Below, in pieces: positions 49,361-59,254 of a DNA stretch of 64,000 nucleotides. The translations under genes and the position numbers were made by a program. The stretch is from NCBI GenBank assembly GCA_001942185.1, contig MKJV01000070.1:62001-126000 (forward strand), given 5' to 3'. Positions within the stretch are counted from its first letter, which is position 1. Each line of letters starts with the position of its first letter. The notes under the pieces are model-generated. The model was not told the origin of the DNA, did no database searches, and was given only the letters and a program-made list of their open reading frames with translations. Source of the stretch: Pseudonocardia sp. CNS-004. Its GTDB lineage: Bacteria; Actinomycetota; Actinomycetes; Mycobacteriales; Pseudonocardiaceae.

Positions 49361-49432
49361 GACTTCACACACCCAGCCTGGGTTTCACACAAGGCCCGCT
49401 TTGTGTGAAGTCGGTGGCCGGTGTGTGAAGTC
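49361..49432. repeat. Nested four-arm palindrome (TTCACACA half-sites) after gpsA
   Basis: The outer arms GACTTCACACACC (49361-49373) and its complement (49420-49432) enclose a second hairpin, TTCACACAA (49384-49392) with TTGTGTGAA (49401-49409). It starts four bases after the gpsA stop and probably acts as its terminator. The plan matches the cluster at 9629-9698. Confidence 0.75.
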
Positions 49433-49461
49433 GGGCCGGGGCCGGACGTAGGGTCGGCGGC

Positions 49462-50564
49462 GTGATCGGGGACGGCACGCGGTGCGTGCACGGGGGGCAT
49501 GGCGAGACCGCGGTCGGTGCGCCGATGCACCCGGGGCCGGTGCTCTCCTCCACCTTCCAGCTCGGCCTCCCGAGCGACCCCACCCCGGCCGACTTCTACG
49601 GGCGCTCCGACAACCCCACCTGGCGGGCGCTGGAGACCGCGATCGGGGAGCTCGACGGCGGCGAGTGCGTGGTCTTCGCGTCCGGGATGGCCGCCATCTC
49701 CGCTGTACTGCGCCTGACAACCCGCGAGGGTGCGCTCGTGCTGCCGTCCGACGGCTACTACCTCGCCCGGTCCCTCGCGCACGGGGAGCTGGCGCCGTTG
49801 GGCGTCGAGGTGCGGGAGACGCCGACGGCCGCGCCGCTCCCGCCGCTCGACGGCGCGGCGCTCGTGCTCCTCGAGACGCCGTCGAACCCCGGCCTCGACG
49901 TCACCGACATCGCCGCGGCCGCCGCGGCGCCCACGCGGTCGGCGCGCTGCTGGCCGTCGACAACACGACTGCGACGCCGCTCGGGCAGCGCCCCCTCGAC
50001 CTCGGTGCCGACCTGGTGATCGCCTCCGACACGAAGGCGCTCGCCGGGCACGGCGACGTGGTGCTCGGCCACGTCAGCGCGCGTGACCCCGGCCTGGTGG
50101 CGCGCCTGCGCGAGGCCCGTTCCCGCGGCGGCGCGGTGCCCGGACCGATGGAGGTGTGGCTCGCCCACCGTGGGCTGGCCACCCTCGACCTGCGGCTGGA
50201 CCGGCAGGCCCGCAACGCCGCCGCGCTCGTCCCCGTTCTGCGGGCCCACCCCGCGGTGGCCGACGTGCGGTGGCCCGGAGACCCGGACGATCCCGCCCAT
50301 GCCGTGGCGGCCGGCCAGATGCGCCGCTGGAACGGCGTGCTGCGGTTCACGCTCGCGTCCGAGGCGGCCGTGGGCGAGTTCCTCGCCGCGTCCCGGTTGG
50401 TCGGTTCGGCCACGAGCTTCGGTGGCCTGCGCACCACCGCCGACCGCAGGCAGCGTTGGGGCGATGACGTGGCGCCCGGCCTGCTGCGCTTCTCGGCGGG
50501 CTGCGAGGACACCGAGGACCTGGTGGCCGACGTGAGCACGGCTCTGGACGCGATCACGCGCTGA
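49462..50564 (+). CDS. Cys/Met metabolism PLP-dependent enzyme (cystathionine gamma-lyase/synthase type), frame-disrupted
   Basis: A trans-sulfuration-family enzyme of about 368 residues. It has GTRCVHGGHGETAVGAPMHP, FYGRSDNPTWRALETAIGEL and VFASGMAAISAVLRL. After the break near 49931 come LLAVDNTTATPLGQRPLDLG and ADLVIASDTKALAGHGDVVL with the PLP Lys in SDTKALAGH. The C-terminus has SLGG-equivalent ATSFGGLRTTADRRQRWGDD. Lyase and synthase activities cannot be told apart. The start is GTG at 49462, just after the palindrome that follows gpsA. Confidence 0.87.
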
Positions 50565-50864
50565 CGGCGCACGCTGCGGTGTTACCGCTCACACGAGGGC
50601 GTGATCGTCGTGTGAAGCGTGTCTCTATCACGAGCTGATTTCGAAGAATTTTATCGATCTTCGGCTCTGATCGATTTCGGGTGTGCGCTGCTGATCTGCC
50701 GTGATTATTTTCGATGGGGAAGCTTTTCGTGATTTGTCTCACCGGGTAGTTGTGTTTGACGCACGCCGCTGACCTGCACGTACGGTCGTCGGCGGTCGAC
50801 TGATGAGTGAGTCGACGATGCCCCCCCGAGGCATTCGCCCCCCATCGAGGAGAACCCCGAAGAA
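50565..50864 (+). promoter_or_regulatory. AT-richer 300-base upstream region of the Rpf gene
   Basis: This region is markedly less GC-rich than its surroundings (runs such as TTTCGAAGAATTTTATCGATC near 50640) and has no supported gene. TTGACG at 50757-50762 is a candidate -35, with TACGGT 19 bases later. In many actinobacteria rpf genes have long, regulated 5' regions, sometimes with a c-di-AMP riboswitch; I do not see the conserved ydaO-type core here. Confidence 0.45.
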
Positions 50865-51213
50865 ATGGCTTTGCGCTCTCGCACGTCCACGTCCAAGCAC
50901 CTTCTCCGGCTCGCCGTGGCCGGAGCGATCGCCGTCGGCGCCCCGCTCGCCATGGCCGGTACCGCGGGCGCGCCCCGTCCGGCGTCTGGGACAAGCTCGC
51001 CCACTGCGAGAGCAGTGGCAACTGGTCGGCGAACACCGGAAACGGCTTCTCCGGCGGCCTGCAGTTCACGCCGTCCACCTGGAAGCCTTCGGCGGCAAGG
51101 GCCAGGCGCACAACGCCAGCCGTGCCGAGCAGATCGCGGTCGCCGAGCGCGTTCTGGACGGCCAGGGCTGGGGCGCGTGGCCGGCCTGCTCGTCGAAGCT
51201 CGGCCTCCGCTGA
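50865..51213 (+). CDS. Resuscitation-promoting factor-like transglycosylase, frame-disrupted
   Basis: About 117 residues, a small secreted muralytic enzyme. The N-terminus has a basic region and hydrophobic core ([20 protein letters not shown]) with a signal-peptidase site around AMAGTAGA. The mature part is one Rpf domain: [20 protein letters not shown] with catalytic Glu, [16 protein letters not shown], then [20 protein letters not shown] and [17 protein letters not shown]. Two one-base deletions (near 50971 and 51087) put these parts in three frames. It would cleave peptidoglycan and promote exit from dormancy. There is no LysM or other wall-binding domain. Confidence 0.88.
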
Positions 51214-51233
51214 GCGCCTGCGACGACGTACTG

Positions 51234-51272
51234 GCGGCGCTTCCGTCCGAAACGATCGGACGGAAGCGCCGC
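51234..51272. terminator. 17-bp perfect stem hairpin between convergent genes
   Basis: Perfect arms at 51234-51250 and 51256-51272 with the loop AACGA. The inner stem is GTCCGA-N5-TCGGAC, as in the ilvC hairpin. It lies between the Rpf gene and the convergent substrate-binding protein gene. Confidence 0.8.
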
Positions 51273-51280
51273 TCGTTCGT

Positions 51281-52923
51281 TCAGTGCCTCCCCGGCGCCT
51301 CCGGGCCCAGCCACATCCGTGCCTGGTGGCGAGTGCCGTAGTCCGGGTGCGGGAACACGTCGTGCAGGTAGGGCGCGTAGATGGACAGGCCGTCGTAGAC
51401 GTAGAGCGGGACCGGGTTCGAGACGTTCTCGATGATGTGGCGCTGGATGTCGTGCAGCTGCCGCTCGCGGGTGGCGCGGTCGAGCTCGCCGCGTTGCTCG
51501 ACGATCATCTGGTCGAGTGCCGGGTCGGCGATGCCGTACCAGTTGCGGGGGCCGTCGGAGGTCCACTCGCCGGTGAGGTACTCGTCGGCCGAGAGCATGG
51601 GGGTCTGCAGGCCGTAACCCATGTCGTAGTTCTTGCCGGCGAAGCTCTCGGTGAAGTACGTGGCGTAGTCCTGTACGACGAGCTCGACCTGGATACCGAC
51701 CTCGGCGAGGTCCTGCTGCACCCACTGCGCCTCGCGCACGACGTTGTCGCCGTAGCCGTCCGTGATGATCATTTTGGTGGAGAAGCCTGCGGGAGGCCTG
51801 CCTCGGCGAGCAGCCGGCGTGCCTGCTCCGGGTCGTGCGGCTGCAGCCGTGCCGCCTCCTCGGACGGGAGCCCGCCGTGAAGCGTCGGGGTGACGGCCGC
51901 GGTGGGGCTGCCGCCCGCGCGGATCGAGTCGATCATCCCCTGGCGGTCGATCGCGAGTGCGACGGCGCGGCGCACGCGCACGTCGTCGAACGGTTCGCGT
52001 TCCTGGTTCATGTACACCCGCGTCTGGGTGAGGCCCTGTTCGCGGAACAGGACGGCCTCGGGTTCCTCGGCGAGCAGCCTCTCGGCCTGCGCGACGTCGA
52101 GGGTCAGCGCGCTGAGGAAATCGGTCTGGCCGGTGCGGAACGCGGCGATCGCGGCGGCCTGGTCGGGCACGATCGAGATCTCGATGCGCTCGATGTAGGG
52201 CTGGCCCTCGACGTAGTAGCCGGGGTGGGCGGTGAGCACCCGTTCGCGGTCGCGCTCCCAGCGTTCCAGCACGTACGGGCCGGTGCCGATCGCGGTGGTG
52301 GCGAGGTCGAACTCGCCGCGGGTGCCCTCGCAGGGCAGCATCCACATGAAGTGCCCGGCCAGGTTCGTGTCGAACTCGGCGTAGGGCTCGGTGAGCGCGA
52401 AGACCACCGTGTACGGGTCGGGCGCGGTGACGTCCCGCACCATCGCGAGCTGGCTGACCTGGTGGCCGGGCAGTTCCCGGATCCGCTGCACGGTGCACAG
52501 CACGTCCTGCGAGGTGAACTCGCGCCCGTTCACGGGTGCCACGTCGTGGAAGCGCACGCCGTGTCGCAGGTGGAACGTCCAGGTGCGCCCGTCGGGGGAG
52601 GGCTCCCAGCTCTCGGCGAGGTCGCCCTCCAGCTCCGGGGAGCCGTACGGGATGTCGGGCCCGGTCCGGAAGTCGACGAGCTTCGAGTACGTGGAGCCGA
52701 TCGCGATGTGGGTGTTGAACGACGACTGGCCGTGGGGGTCCAGCGACCGGGCGTCGGACGGGAGCGCGTAGCGGAACACGCCGCCGGGTTGCGGCGGTCC
52801 CGTGTCGGCCGGGCGGCGGTCGGCTTCGAGGTTGCCGCCGGAGCCTCCCCCGGGTGCGCTGAAGCAGGCCGAACCGAGGAGCGCCACGAGCACGAGCGCG
52901 ACGGCGAGGCGGAACGAGCGCAT
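51281..52923 (-). CDS. ABC transporter substrate-binding lipoprotein, peptide/nickel family 5, frame-disrupted
   Basis: About 547 residues. The signal peptide [20 protein letters not shown] ends in a lipobox with the acylated Cys at residue 20. The family 5 signature follows: [40 protein letters not shown] and [20 protein letters not shown]. One base is missing near 51792, after which [20 protein letters not shown] continues. It is the last gene of a five-gene operon with two permeases and two ATPases. The ligand is probably a peptide or similar solute. Confidence 0.9.
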
Positions 52924-52940
52924 GGATGACCCCCGGGATG

Positions 52941-53819
52941 TCAGCGGGACTGCTTCGGGTCGAAGACGTCGCGCAGCGCGTCGCCGAGGAGGTTGAACGC
53001 GAGCACGGCGACGGTGAGCGCGCCCCCGGGGAACACGACCATCCACGGGGCGATCTCCATGTAGCGGGAGCCGTCGGACAGCATCGCGCCCCACGACGGC
53101 GTGGGCGGCGGCGTGCCGATGCCGAGGAAGCTCAGCGCGGACTCGGCGATGATCACGATGGCGAACATGAGGCTGGTGACCACGAGGATCGGCGCCAGCA
53201 GGTTGGGCAGGCCGTGGCGGCGCAGGATGCGCCACGTGCTGCAGCCCGCCGCGCGCGCCGACTCGACGTAGAGCTCCTCGCGGATGCGCAGCATCTCGCC
53301 GCGGGCGACCCGGTTGAACGAGGGCACCACGAGCAGGCTGAGCGCGATCACGGTGTTGCGGATGCTCGGCCCGAGCAGCGCGGCCACGAACAGCAGCAGC
53401 ACGATGCCGGGGATCGCCATCAGCGTGTCCATCACGCGTTGCAGCAGCGTGTCGACCCAGCCGCCCGCGAAGTAGCCCGAGACCACCCCGATCGCCACGC
53501 CGAGCACACCGCCCACCGCGAGCGTGCAGACCGCGACGAGCAGCGACGTGCGGGCGCCGTAGAGGACCCGGCTGAAGATGTCGCGGCCCAGGTCGTCGGT
53601 GCCCATGAGGAACGGGCCGCCGGGGATCTGCAGGAAGTCGGCGCGGTGCTGGGCGGTGGGGTCGAACGGCGCGATGACGGGCGCGAGCGCAGCCGCCACC
53701 ACGAGCAGCACGACCACGACGCCCGCGACCACGCCGAGCGGCTGGCGGCGCAGCAGCCGCAGCGCACGGCGGTTGCCGCCCGGGCGTGGCGTGGCGATCG
53801 GGACCGCGATCTCGCTCAT
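52941..53819 (-). CDS. ABC transporter permease (DppC/OppC type)
   Basis: A 292-residue inner-membrane permease. It has an N-terminal OppC_N segment (RLLRRQPLGVVAGVVVVLLV) and the typical periplasmic motif GTDDLGRDIFSRVLYGARTS. Six membrane helices follow. The EAA loop contains ESARAAGCSTWRILRRHGLP, which contacts the ATPases. The ATG at 53819 gives MSEIAVPIATPRPGG. It is intact. A 69-base dispersed repeat lies between it and the upstream permease gene. Confidence 0.92.
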   Translation of the reverse strand: MSEIAVPIATPRPGGNRRALRLLRRQPLGVVAGVVVVLLVVAAALAPVIAPFDPTAQHRADFLQIPGGPFLMGTDDLGRDIFSRVLYGARTSLLVAVCTLAVGGVLGVAIGVVSGYFAGGWVDTLLQRVMDTLMAIPGIVLLLFVAALLGPSIRNTVIALSLLVVPSFNRVARGEMLRIREELYVESARAAGCSTWRILRRHGLPNLLAPILVVTSLMFAIVIIAESALSFLGIGTPPPTPSWGAMLSDGSRYMEIAPWMVVFPGGALTVAVLAFNLLGDALRDVFDPKQSR

Positions 53820-53826
53820 CGCAGGA

Positions 53827-53895
53827 CCTCGCCGGCGCTCGGCCCGCGCTTCGCGCACACGCTGTGCTGATGATTCGCTCGCTGACGCTCACTCA
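53827..53895. repeat. Diverged inverted copy of the TGAGCGAGC repeat
   Basis: On the minus strand this reads TGAGTGAGCGTCAGCGAGCG and later GCGCGAAGCGCGGGCCGAGCG, clearly related to the 74-bp units at 20119-20337. It fills the gap between the two permease genes and may supply the ribosome-binding region of the second. Confidence 0.65.
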
Positions 53896-53906
53896 TCGGG
53901 AGCTCC

Positions 53907-54854
53907 TCACGCGTACCGGATGCGCGGGTCGATCACGCCGTACAGGACGTCGACCACGAGGTTGACCAAGATGAACACCGCGCCGTACACGACGACGCAG
54001 CCGAGCACGACGGGGTAGTCGCGCAGCTGGACGGACTCGAAGATCAGCATCCCCATGCCCGGGATCGCGAAGATCGACTCGAGGATGACGGTGCCGCCGA
54101 GGATGTGCCCGACCTGCAGGCCGATCAGGCTGAAGACAGGTACCAGCGAGTTGCGCACGGCGTGGGTGACGAGCACGGTGCGCTCCGGCGCGCCTGGCCG
54201 CACGGTGCGGATGAACGGCGAGCGCAGCACCTCGAGCATCGAGGAGCGCAGCATGCGTGCGATCGCGGCCATGCCGGCCACGCCGAGCGCGATCGCGGGC
54301 AGCGCCATGTGCACGAGGTTGGAGCCGAGGTCCTCGGCGGGCGTCCGGTACACCAGCGGCGGCGACCACGAGAACCACAGCGCGAGGTAGGTGACGAGCA
54401 GCAGGCCCAGCCAGAAGTTCGGGATCGACAGGCCGGCCACCGAGACGACGCGCAACCCCTGGTCGAGCCAGCTGTTCTGGCGCACGGCCGACAGCAACCC
54501 GAGCGGCACGCCGAGCACGACGCTCACGGCGAGCGCCATGACCCCGAGCTGCAGCGTGGTCGGCAGCCGCTCCGCGATGAGCGCCGTGACCGGCTCGCCG
54601 CTCTGGAACGACGTGCCGAAGTCGCCCGTGGCGGCGTTGGCGAGGAACCGCCAGAGCTGGGCGAGGAGCGGCTGGTCGAGGCCGAGCTGGGCGGCGCGCT
54701 GGGCGATCTGCTCCGGGCTGACGCCAGGGGCGTCGGCGAGCTGGAGGCGCACGACGTCGCCGGGGATCAGCCGCAGCGTCAGGAAGACGAAGACGGTGAC
54801 GAGCGCGACGACGAGCACCCCGTAGAGCCCGCGGCGGACGACGTACTCAACCAC
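53907..54854 (-). CDS. ABC transporter permease (DppB/OppB type)
   Basis: A 315-residue permease. It starts [20 protein letters not shown], has the conserved [15 protein letters not shown], a large periplasmic loop with [13 protein letters not shown], and six helices. The EAA loop [20 protein letters not shown] precedes the C-terminal helices, and the end [20 protein letters not shown] is characteristic. It is intact, and its start overlaps the preceding ATPase gene by eight bases. Confidence 0.93.
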   Translation of the reverse strand: MVEYVVRRGLYGVLVVALVTVFVFLTLRLIPGDVVRLQLADAPGVSPEQIAQRAAQLGLDQPLLAQLWRFLANAATGDFGTSFQSGEPVTALIAERLPTTLQLGVMALAVSVVLGVPLGLLSAVRQNSWLDQGLRVVSVAGLSIPNFWLGLLLVTYLALWFSWSPPLVYRTPAEDLGSNLVHMALPAIALGVAGMAAIARMLRSSMLEVLRSPFIRTVRPGAPERTVLVTHAVRNSLVPVFSLIGLQVGHILGGTVILESIFAIPGMGMLIFESVQLRDYPVVLGCVVVYGAVFILVNLVVDVLYGVIDPRIRYA

Positions 54855-55874
54855 GGTGGGCCTCCCCGAGCAGGTGGCAGGACGCCGCCCGGCCCGGGCC
54901 GGCCGGGACGGGTTCGGGGGTGAGGGAGGTGCACGGGTCGAACGCGTGCGGGCAGCGCGGGTGGAAGTGGCAGCCGGGCGGCGGGTCGCTCGGGCTGGGC
55001 GTCTCCCCGCGGACGACGCCGCGTCGGCGCCGCACCGGGTTGCGCGGGTCGGCGGCGATCGCGGCGGCGAGGCTCTGCGTGTAGGGGTGGCGGGGGTCGG
55101 CGAGGAGCTGGTCGGCAGGGCCCTGCTCGACGATGCGCCCGAGGTACATGACGCACACCCGGTCGGAGACGTAGCGCACGACGTTCAGGTCGTGGGCGAT
55201 GAACAGGTAGGACAGCCCCAGCTCGGCCTGCAGCGTGCGCAGCAGGTTGAGCACCTGCGCCTGCACCGAGACGTCCAGCGCGCTCACCGCCTCGTCGCAG
55301 ACGAGCAGTTGCGGGTCGGTGGCCAGCGCCCTGGCGATCGCGATGCGCTGGGCCTGCCCGCCGGAGAACTGGTGCGGGTAGCGGTCCAGGTCGCCCGCCG
55401 AGAGCCCGACGAGCTCCAGCAGCTCGCCCGCACGCCGGCGGGCGCCCGGCCTGCCGAGATGCCCTGCGCCTCCAGCGGCTCGGTGATCACGGAGCAGACC
55501 GTCATGCGCGGGTCGAACGAGCTCACCGGGTCCTGGAACACGATCGACATCCGGCGCCGCAGCGGCACGAGCTCCTTCGCCGGCAGGTGGCCGATCTCGC
55601 GGCCCGCGAAGCGGATGTTCCCGGCCGTCGGCTCCAGCAGGCGCAGCACGAGCCGGGCGACGGTGGACTTGCCCGACCCGGACTCGCCGACCAGCCCGAC
55701 GGTCTCGCCGGGAGCGATCCGGAACGACACGCCGTCGACGGCGCGGACGTGCCCGACGGTGCGCCGCAGCAGGCCACGGGTGATCGGGAAGTGCTTGACG
55801 AGGTCGGTGACCGCGAGCAGGTCGTCGCCGGGTGCGACGTCGGCGACCGTCTCCCTGGTGGCCGGTGAGGACAT
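54847..55874 (-). CDS. ABC transporter ATPase (DppF/OppF type), frame-disrupted
   Basis: About 343 residues. It has Walker [21 protein letters not shown] near residue 60, the Q-loop in [17 protein letters not shown], and, after the break near 55455, a signature region, Walker [21 protein letters not shown] and the H-loop [20 protein letters not shown]. The C-terminal oligopeptide/dipeptide ATPase tail [15 protein letters not shown] has the Cys pattern of the family. The start ATG (55874) overlaps the stop of the upstream ATPase by one base. Confidence 0.91.
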
Positions 55875-56902
55875 CAGGCCCCCTTCACCGCGGCCGCCTG
55901 CAGCGCCGTGCCCGAGCGGTGCAGCAGGCACCGGGCCGACCGCCCGCCGGGAAGGGGGAGCAGCGGCGGCTCGTCGCGCGCGCAGTCGTCCCACGCCCGC
56001 GCGCAGCGGGTGTGGAACCGGCAGCCCGACGGCATCGCCCGCAGCGGCGGCACGACCCCGGGGATGGCCGCCAGCGGCTCGGCGCGGTCGGTCTCGCCGC
56101 TGGGCACGGCCGCGAGCAGCGCCGCGGTGTAGGGGTGCTGCGGGTCGCGCAGCACCTCGGCCGTTGGGCCCTGCTCGACGACCTGGCCCGCGTAGAACAC
56201 CACCACGCGGTCGGCCGTCTCGGCCACCACCCCCATGTCGTGGGTGACCAGCAGCATCGCGCTGCGGTACTCGGCCTGCAGCTCGCGCAGCAGCTCGAGG
56301 ATCTGCGCCTCGATCGTCACGTCGAGCGCGGTGGTGGGTTCGTCGGCGATGAGCAGCCGCGGTGAGCAGGCCAGCGCGATCGCGATCATCACCCGCTGCC
56401 GCTGCCCGCCGGAGAGCTGGTGGGGGTAGCGTCGAGCCTGCGGCGCGGGTCGGGCATGCGACCTGCTCCAGCAGCTCGAGGCCCGCCCCCGGGCGGCGCG
56501 CTTGTCGATCCGGCGGTGCAGCCGCAGGCCCTCGACGATCTGGTGGCCCACGGTGTAGAGCGGGTCGAGCGACGTCATCGGGTCCTGGAAGATCATGGCG
56601 ATCTCGTTGCCCCGGATCCGGCGCAGCGCGCGCCGGTCGAGCCCGGTGAGGTCGGTGCCGTCCCAGAGCACCCGGCCGCGGCTGATCCGCCCGCCGTCGA
56701 GCAGCTGGAGCACGGCGAGAGCGGTGACGGTCTTGCCGGAGCCGGACTCGCCGACCACGGCGACGGTCTCCTGCGCCCCGACCGAGAACCCCACCCCCGC
56801 CACCGCCTCGACCGTGCCGTCCGGGGTGTCGAACTCGACGTGGAGATCCTCGATCTGCAGCAGTGGGGGTACGGGCTGCGGGGTCGGCACGGTGGTGGGC
56901 AC
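55874..56902 (-). CDS. ABC transporter ATPase (DppD/OppD type), locally frame-disrupted
   Basis: A 342-residue ATPase. It has [20 protein letters not shown] (Walker A), [40 protein letters not shown] (signature), [20 protein letters not shown] (Walker B) and [20 protein letters not shown]. Between RAARGR and YPHQLSG the translation is garbled although the frame stays open; three one-base deletions near 56430, 56459 and 56485 sum to one codon and explain this. The GTG at 56902 follows AACGAGGAGGCTGC. It is the first gene of the transporter operon. Confidence 0.9.
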   Translation of the reverse strand: MPTTVPTPQPVPPLLQIEDLHVEFDTPDGTVEAVAGVGFSVGAQETVAVVGESGSGKTVTALAVLQLLDGGRISRGRVLWDGTDLTGLDRRALRRIRGNEIAMIFQDPMTSLDPLYTVGHQIVEGLRLHRRIDKRAARGRASSCWSRSHARPAPQARRYPHQLSGGQRQRVMIAIALACSPRLLIADEPTTALDVTIEAQILELLRELQAEYRSAMLLVTHDMGVVAETADRVVVFYAGQVVEQGPTAEVLRDPQHPYTAALLAAVPSGETDRAEPLAAIPGVVPPLRAMPSGCRFHTRCARAWDDCARDEPPLLPLPGGRSARCLLHRSGTALQAAAVKGA

Positions 56903-56972
56903 GCAGCCTCCTCGTTGGGGCGCGGTGTGTGCTCGCAACGCTGCGAGCGGCCTAAACCGTTAGAATTCAGCT

Positions 56973-57637
56973 CTAGAATCGGTCTCGATCGTGCGGTACG
57001 CCACGCTGCGTGTCAAGGCTCGCGAACCGTCGCGCGTGCGGCCGGAGCTCGCCGACGATCCGCCCGCGGCCGAGGGCGTCGAGGAACTCCGCAGGCCCGT
57101 CGAACGCCGGCACCTCGACGAACGCGGCGCCCACACCGGGCCCGTCGTGCGCGTCCGATCCCGCGGTGGCGGGCAGGTTGTGCCGGGCGGCCAACGCCGC
57201 GGCCGCCGCGTTGTGGTCCGCGTCCCCGACCTTGGCGTTGAACGCCTCCACGAAGTCGACGAGGCCGGCAGCGCAGAGCTCGTCCGCCACGGCGGCGGTG
57301 CCTGCGCGCACCGGGTCGAACGGGTGGGGGAGCCCGACGAGCCCGCCCTGCGCCCGGATCCGGCCACCACCTCCCGCAGCGGCAGCACGTACGGGATCCG
57401 CTCGGTGAGGAACAGCCCCAGCACCTCGCCGTCCGGGGTCCGGATCTCCTCGCCGACCTCGATGCGCACGCCGAGGTCCCGCTCCCGCGCGGCCACGGCG
57501 GCCGCGACCTCGTGGTGGTCGGTCACGAACACCACGTCGATGCCCTGCGCGAGCGCGCGTGCGGCCAGCTCCTCCACCCCGAGCACCGAGTCGCCCGACG
57601 CGACGGTGTGGACGTGGCAGTCGACGCGCACCCTCAT
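56973..57637 (-). CDS. PHP-domain metal-dependent phosphoesterase, frame-disrupted
   Basis: About 222 residues of the PHP superfamily. The metal-binding motifs are VDCHVHTVASGDS near the N-terminus, VVFVTDHHEVAAAVAARERD and, after the break near 57359, VEAFNAKVGD and LPATAGSDAHDG. It probably hydrolyses phosphoesters or nucleotides; members with this length include RNase AM/YciV-type and uncharacterised proteins. Its ATG overlaps the stop of the upstream MFS gene. A short dyad (TTAGAATTC..CTAGAA) lies at the 3' end, around 56960-56978. Confidence 0.82.
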
Positions 57638-59190
57638 GCGCCCTCCTCCCGCTGTGCCCGCCGCCCCACCAGCGACGTGAGCACGCAGAGCGCCGCCATC
57701 ACCGCCATGAGCCCGAACGCCCACCGGAAGCCGGTGATCAGCCCCTCCAGCGCGGACGGCTCGACGCGGGAGAGCGAGCCGTCGAGGACGTGGGTGCGCA
57801 GGGCGGGTGGCAGCGGCAGGCCGATCAGCGTGAGGGTCACGGCCGTGCTGACCACCACGCCCGAGCTCTGCGCCATCAGCCGCACCCCGTTGACGATCCC
57901 CAACCGCTCGGGACGGACGTCCTGCAGCATCGCGGTGCTGTTGGCCGGGATGAACGCGCCGGATCCGAGCCCGATCACCACGACCGCGGCGATGAGCAGC
58001 GCGTACGGCGTGTCGACGTCGATCACCACCAGCAGCAGCACGAGCCCGGCGAGCGACACCGACGACGCGGCCGCGGCCATCGTCCTGGCGGGCGCCCAGC
58101 GCAGCAGCGTCCCCGCGCCGGGTGCGGACACGATCGAGGCCACCGCGAGCGGCAGCACCTTCAGGCCGGCCTCGCTGGGCGTGTCGCCCTGCACGGCCTG
58201 GAAGTACAGGCCCATCAACAGGACGACCGCGAAGCGCGACATCGTGCCGAGGAACCCGGCGAGCACCCCGATGCCGATCACCGGATCGCGGAACAGCCGC
58301 ACGTCGACCACCGGGAACGGGACGCGCAGCTCCACGACCAGGAACACCGGCACCGCCACGACGAACGCGACGACGCCCGCGACCACGAGCGGGTCCGTCC
58401 AGCCCGCCGGCCCGCCCAGCGAGAGCGCGGTGAGCAGCCCGCCGAGGCCGAGCACCACGAGCAGGTTGCCCACCGGGTCCGGACGCAGCGGCTCGCCGGA
58501 GCGCGGCACCCGCTCCATCACCCGCAGCCCCCACAGCAGGCAGGCCGCGCCGACCGGCACGTTGAGCAGCAGCGTCCAGCGCCAGCCCAGCTCCGTCGTG
58601 ACCAGCCCGCCCACCGTCGGCCCGAGCATCTGCGCCAGCGAGAACGACGCCATGTAGATGCCGAGGCCCTGCCCGAGCAGCCGCCGCGGGAACGCGGCCG
58701 TGACCAGCGCCGCGCTGTTCGCGATGAGCATCGCCGCGCCCGCGGCCTGCACCACCCGGCACGCGATGAGCCACCCGACGCCCGGTGCCGCCCCCGCGAG
58801 CAGGCTCGCCACCGTGAACAGCGCGACGCCGGTGAGGTACATCGTGCGCCTGCCCAGCACGTCGGACAGCCGCCCGAAGAAGATCATCAGCGTGACGTGC
58901 GTGAGCTGGAACGACAGCAGGATCCAGCTTGCCGCCACCGGGCCGGCGTCGAGCCCGTCGACGATCGCCGGGAGCGCGATGTTGAGCGAGCTGACGTTGA
59001 TGCCGGTCACCAGCGACGCCAGGCAGACCACCGACAGCAGCCGCCACGCGTAGCGGATCTGTGTCTGATTGCCTCCGCTCCGCTCCGGCGGGCTTGCGGG
59101 CCCCTGATGACGCGTCCCGCTCCTCCGGTGCTCGGTCGCTCGTTCCTCGCTCCCTGCGCGCCTCCCCCGCGGGCCGGCGTCGGCCCGCAA
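57634..59190 (-). CDS. MFS transporter (DHA2, 14-helix drug antiporter type), start uncertain
   Basis: About 480-520 residues with 14 hydrophobic segments. It has the first helix LSVVCLASLVTGINVSSLNI, motif A FFGRLSDVLGRRTMYLTGVA and motif C-like SLAQMLGPTVGGLVTTELGW. No ATG or GTG lies at a sensible distance upstream of the first helix. The frame runs unbroken into the preceding acyl-CoA dehydrogenase only because that gene has lost a base. A TTG at 59190 is the nearest start, but the 40-50 residues after it (ASPPERSGGNQTQ region) are coded by GAGCG-rich repeat sequence. The gene may have been fused to a repeat at its 5' end. Confidence 0.78.
   Translation of the reverse strand: MRADAGPRGRRAGSEERATEHRRSGTRHQGPASPPERSGGNQTQIRYAWRLLSVVCLASLVTGINVSSLNIALPAIVDGLDAGPVAASWILLSFQLTHVTLMIFFGRLSDVLGRRTMYLTGVALFTVASLLAGAAPGVGWLIACRVVQAAGAAMLIANSAALVTAAFPRRLLGQGLGIYMASFSLAQMLGPTVGGLVTTELGWRWTLLLNVPVGAACLLWGLRVMERVPRSGEPLRPDPVGNLLVVLGLGGLLTALSLGGPAGWTDPLVVAGVVAFVVAVPVFLVVELRVPFPVVDVRLFRDPVIGIGVLAGFLGTMSRFAVVLLMGLYFQAVQGDTPSEAGLKVLPLAVASIVSAPGAGTLLRWAPARTMAAAASSVSLAGLVLLLVVIDVDTPYALLIAAVVVIGLGSGAFIPANSTAMLQDVRPERLGIVNGVRLMAQSSGVVVSTAVTLTLIGLPLPPALRTHVLDGSLSRVEPSALEGLITGFRWAFGLMAVMAALCVLTSLVGRRAQREEGA
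59066..59165. repeat. GAGCG-rich repeat-like sequence at the 5' end of the MFS gene
   Basis: On the minus strand this stretch consists of words such as GAGCGAGGAACGAGCGACC and GGAGCGGAGCGGAGGCAA. The style resembles the TGAGCGAGC repeats, but no second full copy is present in the window. It lies between the acyl-CoA dehydrogenase stop and the first MFS helix. Confidence 0.45.
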
Positions 59191-59254
59191 GCTGTTTCCT
59201 GCATGCCTCCACGCAATGACGGCGTCGGCCTCCTCGCGTCCCCGGCCGTGCCGG

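Noticed and set aside
50565..50864. c-di-AMP (ydaO-type) riboswitch before the Rpf gene
   Set aside because: Such switches are common at this position in actinobacteria, but the conserved core sequences are not visible here.
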